This document shows positions 60,497 to 64,000 of a DNA stretch of 64,000 bases, one piece after another. A program made the translations under genes and the position numbers. The stretch lies in contig NZ_LJIZ01000003.1 in the NCBI RefSeq assembly GCF_001420605.1, positions 434,001-498,000 on the forward strand, read 5' to 3'. Each line of letters begins with the position of its first letter. Position 1 is the stretch's first letter. The notes under the pieces were generated by a model. The model made no database searches. It worked only from the letters and a program-made list of their open reading frames with translations, and had not been told where the DNA came from. The stretch is from Bacillus sp. FJAT-25509 (lineage in GTDB: Bacteria; Bacillota; Bacilli; Bacillales; Bacillaceae_G).

Positions 60497-60536
60497 ACTG
60501 AAAAAACTCGCATCAAATGCGAGTAAATTTTTCAGT
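60497..60536 (-). terminator. Terminator of fhs
   Basis: ACTCGCAT / ATGCGAGT forms the core stem, extended outward by ACTGAAAAA / TTTTTCAGT. Confidence 0.88.
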
Positions 60537-60553
60537 TTGAATTATTAAGTTAA

Positions 60554-62233
60554 TTAAAACAATCCTTTTGGACGTCCTAGTTCATCTACGTCCATATTTA
60601 ATGCAGCTGGTTTTTTCGGTAAACCTGGCATTGTCATTACGTTACCTGTTAGTGCAACAATAAAACCTGCACCAATTGATGCTTTAAGTTCTCTTATTTC
60701 TACTTTAAAACCAGAAGGTCTTCCAACTAAACTTGGTTGGTCTGATAAAGAATACTGAGATTTTGCCATACAAATTGGTAGGTTGCCCCAACCATTCTCA
60801 TTAAATTCCAAAATTTGTTTTTTCGCTTTAGGAGAAATATTCACTCCGTCTGCACCATATACTTCTTTTGCAATTTTTTCTATTTTATTTTCAATTGAAT
60901 CAGATAATTCATATAAATAATTAAAATTTTCTTTAGGATTTTTTAATATATTAACAAGTGATTCAGCTAGCTCTACGCCACCTTTACCGCCATGTTCCCA
61001 TACTTCTGTTAAGACAATCTTAATGCCATTGTCTTGTCCCCATTGTTTTAATACGCTAATTTCTTCTTCTGTGTCAGAAATAAATTTATTAATTGCTACA
61101 ACAACAGGTACATTGAATTTTTGAACTGTCTCTACGTGCTTTTCAAGGTTTTGGATTCCATCTTTAACCGCTAAAGCGTTTTCATTAGTCAATTCGTTTT
61201 TATTTACTCCACCATGCATTTTTAATGCTCTAATTGTTGCAACAATCACAACTGCGTCAGGTGTAACACCTAAAGCTCTAGTTTTAATATTTAAGAATTT
61301 TTCTGCTCCTAAATCTGCACCAAAACCAGCTTCCGTAACAACATATTCCCCTAATTTCATAGCCATTTTAGTTGCAATAACACTGTTACAACCATGAGCA
61401 ATATTAGCAAATGGACCACCATGAATAATTGCTGGAGTGTGTTCAATCGTTTGAACAAGATTTGGTTTAATTGCGTCTTTAAGTAATAATGCAAGAGCTC
61501 CTTCTACTTTTAAATCTCCAACAGTTACTGGAGTTTTATGTATAGTATAGGCAACAACAATTCGTTTAAGCCTTTCTTTTAAGTCTTGAATTGATGTCGC
61601 TAAACAAAGAACTGCCATAATTTCAGAAGCAACAGTTATATCAAACCCATCTTCTCTTGGAACTCCACCAGATGGACCACCTAAACCTACAACGACATTT
61701 CTTAAAGCGCGATCATTTAAATCGACTACTCTCTTCCAAGTAATTCTACGCACATCAATTTCAAGTTCATTTCCTTGATGGATATGATTATCAATAAAAG
61801 CTGCTAAAGCATTATTGGTCGTAGTAATGGCATGGATATCACCGTTAAAATGCAAATTAATATCATCCATTGGTAAAACTTGAGAATAACCTCCTCCAGT
61901 TGCACCGCCTTTTACTCCCATTGTTGGCCCTAAAGAAGGTTCACGTAATGCAACGATTGCATTTTTGCCAATTTTGTGGAAAGCTTGTGCAAGTCCAACA
62001 GTGACCGTAGATTTACCTTCACCTGCAGGAGTTGGATTTATTGAAGTAACTAAGATTAATTTACCATCTTCATTTTCTTTTAATCGGTCTAAAATTGATA
62101 ATGACAATTTAGCTTTATAATGACCATAGTTTTCAACTTCTTCATCAAAAAGATTTAAATTATCTGCAATTTCGGTTATTTTTTTCATTTCTGATTCAAA
62201 AGCAATTTCTAAATCTGACTTAACTTGACTCAT
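60554..62233 (-). CDS. fhs: Formate--tetrahydrofolate ligase
   Basis: The 559-residue enzyme makes 10-formyl-THF from formate, THF and ATP. The P-loop is [16 protein letters not shown] (near residue 68). Other fixed segments are [34 protein letters not shown], and [21 protein letters not shown] at the C-terminus. It is monocistronic. It feeds the same folate pool that thyA/dfrA consume, though it is not linked to them. Confidence 0.96.
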   Translation of the reverse strand: MSQVKSDLEIAFESEMKKITEIADNLNLFDEEVENYGHYKAKLSLSILDRLKENEDGKLILVTSINPTPAGEGKSTVTVGLAQAFHKIGKNAIVALREPSLGPTMGVKGGATGGGYSQVLPMDDINLHFNGDIHAITTTNNALAAFIDNHIHQGNELEIDVRRITWKRVVDLNDRALRNVVVGLGGPSGGVPREDGFDITVASEIMAVLCLATSIQDLKERLKRIVVAYTIHKTPVTVGDLKVEGALALLLKDAIKPNLVQTIEHTPAIIHGGPFANIAHGCNSVIATKMAMKLGEYVVTEAGFGADLGAEKFLNIKTRALGVTPDAVVIVATIRALKMHGGVNKNELTNENALAVKDGIQNLEKHVETVQKFNVPVVVAINKFISDTEEEISVLKQWGQDNGIKIVLTEVWEHGGKGGVELAESLVNILKNPKENFNYLYELSDSIENKIEKIAKEVYGADGVNISPKAKKQILEFNENGWGNLPICMAKSQYSLSDQPSLVGRPSGFKVEIRELKASIGAGFIVALTGNVMTMPGLPKKPAALNMDVDELGRPKGLF

Positions 62234-62416
62234 TCAATCATCTCCAATTGCACTTCATTATAATCAAAATTATAGCACAATTTTACAAAAAATTCATTTT
62301 TAAAAATTCGAAATTCTTTCATCAAATCATTCAAAATTACTAATACTTTCTACTTATCAATGGAATCCAAAGTTACATACTATAGATAAGGCATTAAAAG
62401 AAAGGAGTGTAATTTT

Positions 62417-62770
62417 ATGTATCGTCATACAAAGCATAATGAACATAAACGTAATCACAATTTACCAAAGGATCAAAATGAAGAATATAGTGCAGAGTTT
62501 TATCCCACAAGGAATGTGTTTTATTCGGAAACAACTTCAGATAAATCTCATGCCTCTGGAATTGTAATTGGATACGTAGCTCTATTTTTTTCACTATTTT
62601 CGTTATTTTTAATGCCTGTTATATTTGGGATTGTTGGAATTGCACTTGGAATATACTCTGTAACTAAAGGTCATTCCACTTTAGGATATACAGCAATTGG
62701 GTTTGGATTATTTTCGGTAATTGTAACTATTTTCTATAATTTATTAATTGTCTTAAGTGCAATACTTTAA
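62417..62770 (+). CDS. DUF4190-type small membrane protein
   Basis: The 117-residue protein has a hydrophilic, His/Asn-rich N-terminus (1-50), then two transmembrane helices (VIGYVALFFSLFSLFLMPVI and YTAIGFGLFSVIVTIFYNLL). The glycine-rich turn GIVGIALGIYSVTKGHS between them is the DUF4190 pattern. AAAGGAGTG precedes the ATG. Function unknown; it is probably an envelope protein. Confidence 0.78.
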   Translation: MYRHTKHNEHKRNHNLPKDQNEEYSAEFYPTRNVFYSETTSDKSHASGIVIGYVALFFSLFSLFLMPVIFGIVGIALGIYSVTKGHSTLGYTAIGFGLFSVIVTIFYNLLIVLSAIL

Positions 62771-62790
62771 GAGTAGATTAAAAAATAAGC

Positions 62791-62858
62791 AAAAAAAACC
62801 TTTAAGGTCCTTTCAGAATAGATGTACTTCATCTACACACTGAAAGGACCTTAAAGGT
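62791..62858 (-). terminator. Long inverted repeat acting as terminator
   Basis: A perfect 19-bp arm pair (62798-62816 with 62840-62858, containing CTTTAAGGTCCTTTCAG) encloses a second stem TAGATG/CATCTA. On the minus strand it is followed by T8, so it should terminate the 62924-63706 gene. It also lies just past the DUF4190 gene. Confidence 0.82.
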
Positions 62859-62923
62859 CCATGATATTCTTTCGCAAACGATCACTTACTCCATTTTACA
62901 AATCGAAAGACAATTAATTTTCA

Positions 62924-63706
62924 TTAAACTTGAACTACAGACCATTCGTCATCTTTCTTTGAATAAGTTAAATTTGCAATATGATTTGTGAGGTCGCGAT
63001 ACTCTTCAACATTTTCTAAAATTTCATCTACACCAGAATAAAAATCAACTCGGAAAATAGGGATTTCGATTACCTTTCTATTTTCAACTCTTTCACTTAA
63101 ATCGATTATTAATCCATCCTCCATTAAAGGATATAATGTCAACATTAATTTAATATTGATTGGATTAATTTGTTTTGAACGATTAAATATATTTAAACTT
63201 CTTCTCTGAAGTTGTGTAATTTTATAAGATATAACATTACAAAGCATAAAAATAAAATCATTAGTTCGTTTATAATAAACTTTTTGATACATTCCATCAC
63301 TTATATTCATGTATGCAAAAGAATTGTTTAATCTTGGTATAAAAGGTTTTTGTAATGGTTCTTTTTTGTGAGCAAGATACAGTAATTCTGCGATTTCTTT
63401 AGGCTCTAGCTCATCTAAATCTGCTAATTCTTCAAAATCGATCCAACAAAGGTCGTCATGTTCACTATGTTCTAATATAAATTGATTAATATCTTCTCTT
63501 TCAACATAATAAAAAGAGGAATTTAAATTAAATTCGGACCATTGAATATCGTGTTTTAGCAAAAGAATGTTTTGAAGAGGAAAAGGAAGTCCTTGAACAA
63601 ACTCTTTATAATTTATGCCTGAGGTTATAAAGCAATGATTATGGTTATCACCATAAATATAGATAATATCCTTTATTGAATCAATTCCCGCCAACGATAT
63701 TGCCAC
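62924..63706 (-). CDS. Hypothetical protein, 260 aa
   Basis: The protein starts MAISLAGIDSIKDIIYIYGD. It is acidic, soluble and alpha/beta, with conserved-looking segments LLKHDIQWSEFNLN, DDLCWIDFEELADLDELEP, EIAELLYLAHKKEPL, FAYMNISDGMYQKVYY, and a C-terminal beta stretch YSKKDDEWSVVQV. It belongs to a Bacillus family I recognise only as uncharacterised. The next gene ends similarly, suggesting a tandem pair. Confidence 0.72.
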   Translation of the reverse strand: MAISLAGIDSIKDIIYIYGDNHNHCFITSGINYKEFVQGLPFPLQNILLLKHDIQWSEFNLNSSFYYVEREDINQFILEHSEHDDLCWIDFEELADLDELEPKEIAELLYLAHKKEPLQKPFIPRLNNSFAYMNISDGMYQKVYYKRTNDFIFMLCNVISYKITQLQRRSLNIFNRSKQINPINIKLMLTLYPLMEDGLIIDLSERVENRKVIEIPIFRVDFYSGVDEILENVEEYRDLTNHIANLTYSKKDDEWSVVQV

Positions 63707-63839
63707 CTTTAATTTTTTTCTTTATCATATCATACTTTATACTAAATTTATCATCAAAAATGATTAATTTAATTCTTTTTATCTAATATTTTTATACATT
63801 TTTTACCATAATTCCGTATGCTCTACCTCAAAAATAATG

Positions 63840-64000
63840 TTATACAGGAGGCCTACATAAAGCAGTAGTTTTTGTTTGAATTGGTTCTTTCGTAACAGAG
63901 CGAATACTCCATTCACCGTCATCATTTGAAAAATTAAATTTAACAAGAGTGTAAGGTGGTTGTTGATCTTGTTTATATGCAATTAATTGAATTGTTGCCC
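63840..64000 (-). CDS. Partial hypothetical protein, 5' part outside window
   Basis: An open minus-strand frame enters from the right edge and ends at TAA 63840-63842. The visible 53 residues read ATIQLIAYKQDQQPPYTLVK, then FNFSNDDGEWSIRSVTKEPI, ending CRPPV. The F-x-x-S-x-D-D-x-E-W-S pattern recalls the end of the neighbouring gene (Y-S-K-K-D-D-E-W-S). The family is unknown. Confidence 0.6.
   Translation of the reverse strand, partial: ATIQLIAYKQDQQPPYTLVKFNFSNDDGEWSIRSVTKEPIQTKTTALCRPPV

Noticed and set aside
1-64000. CRISPR arrays, tRNA or rRNA genes, prophage structural genes, insertion sequences
   Set aside because: No spaced direct repeats, tRNA-like cloverleaf 3' ends, rRNA segments or transposase/integrase proteins were seen. 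The phage signal is limited to the thyA intron.

Overview
The window looks like chromosome from a low-GC, endospore-forming Bacillaceae. Evidence: AT-rich DNA, strong AGGAGG-type ribosome sites, a YjcZ-type sporulation peptide, a RacA-like chromosome-anchoring protein, a sporulation-type histidine kinase, and the yphP/ypgR/ypgQ/bsaA-type neighbourhood typical of Bacillus. There is no rRNA, tRNA, CRISPR array, transposase or prophage. Species cannot be fixed from sequence alone. Most of the window is ordinary core genome, with a few accessory insertions.

Left third (1-24 kb): kamA with a partial yokU, a yjcZ-like peptide, an L-lactate permease behind a Rex-like operator, an LCP lipoprotein, a phosphatase/flavoprotein pair, and a tiny unannotated holin-like (type I toxin-like) gene. 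Then come three small unknown proteins. The NO-stress repair protein Ric has a perfect FNR/CRP palindrome upstream and converges on a CRP-family regulator. Adenine deaminase follows, behind a variant purine riboswitch, then a DUF4397 protein, a DUF3999/DUF2339 membrane pair, an XRE regulator, a sporulation-type kinase with an upstream 0A box, YueI, a CNNM/CorC transporter and RacA.

Middle (24-38 kb): an acquired-looking two-gene McrBC-like restriction module (DUF2357/PD-(D/E)XK nuclease plus AAA+ motor) lies between two acetyltransferases. After it are an Hsp20 protein with a sigma-K-like promoter, SCO, a metallo-hydrolase, DegV, TatA, a BMP-type lipoprotein, a GC-rich intergenic repeat, isoaspartyl dipeptidase, hemolysin III, PlsC and an azoreductase.

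The most striking feature is at 38.4-40.3 kb. The chromosomal thymidylate synthase gene is split by a 1060-nt group I intron of the phage T4 td type. The splice sites can be placed to the base (P1, P10, P7, terminal G), and joining the exons gives a standard 264-residue ThyA. The intron carries an I-TevI-like GIY-YIG homing endonuclease whose frame breaks at an A_AAA_AAT heptamer. dfrA follows with an ATGA overlap, so dTMP synthesis and folate recycling both depend on splicing or on the transcript that carries the intron.

Right third (40-64 kb): a methyltransferase, bacilliredoxin, CvfC/YpgR, SSB, ABC-F and YpgQ run colinearly with thyA-dfrA. A glycosylation cassette (DUF6044, GtrB-like, GtrA, GalE) faces a GH36 alpha-galactosidase. 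Then come glutathione peroxidase, an MBL hydrolase, a YfmL-like DEAD-box helicase, a heterodimeric ABC exporter, formate-tetrahydrofolate ligase and two tandem unknown genes. Almost every transcription unit ends in a clear hairpin/T-run terminator, and these are listed.
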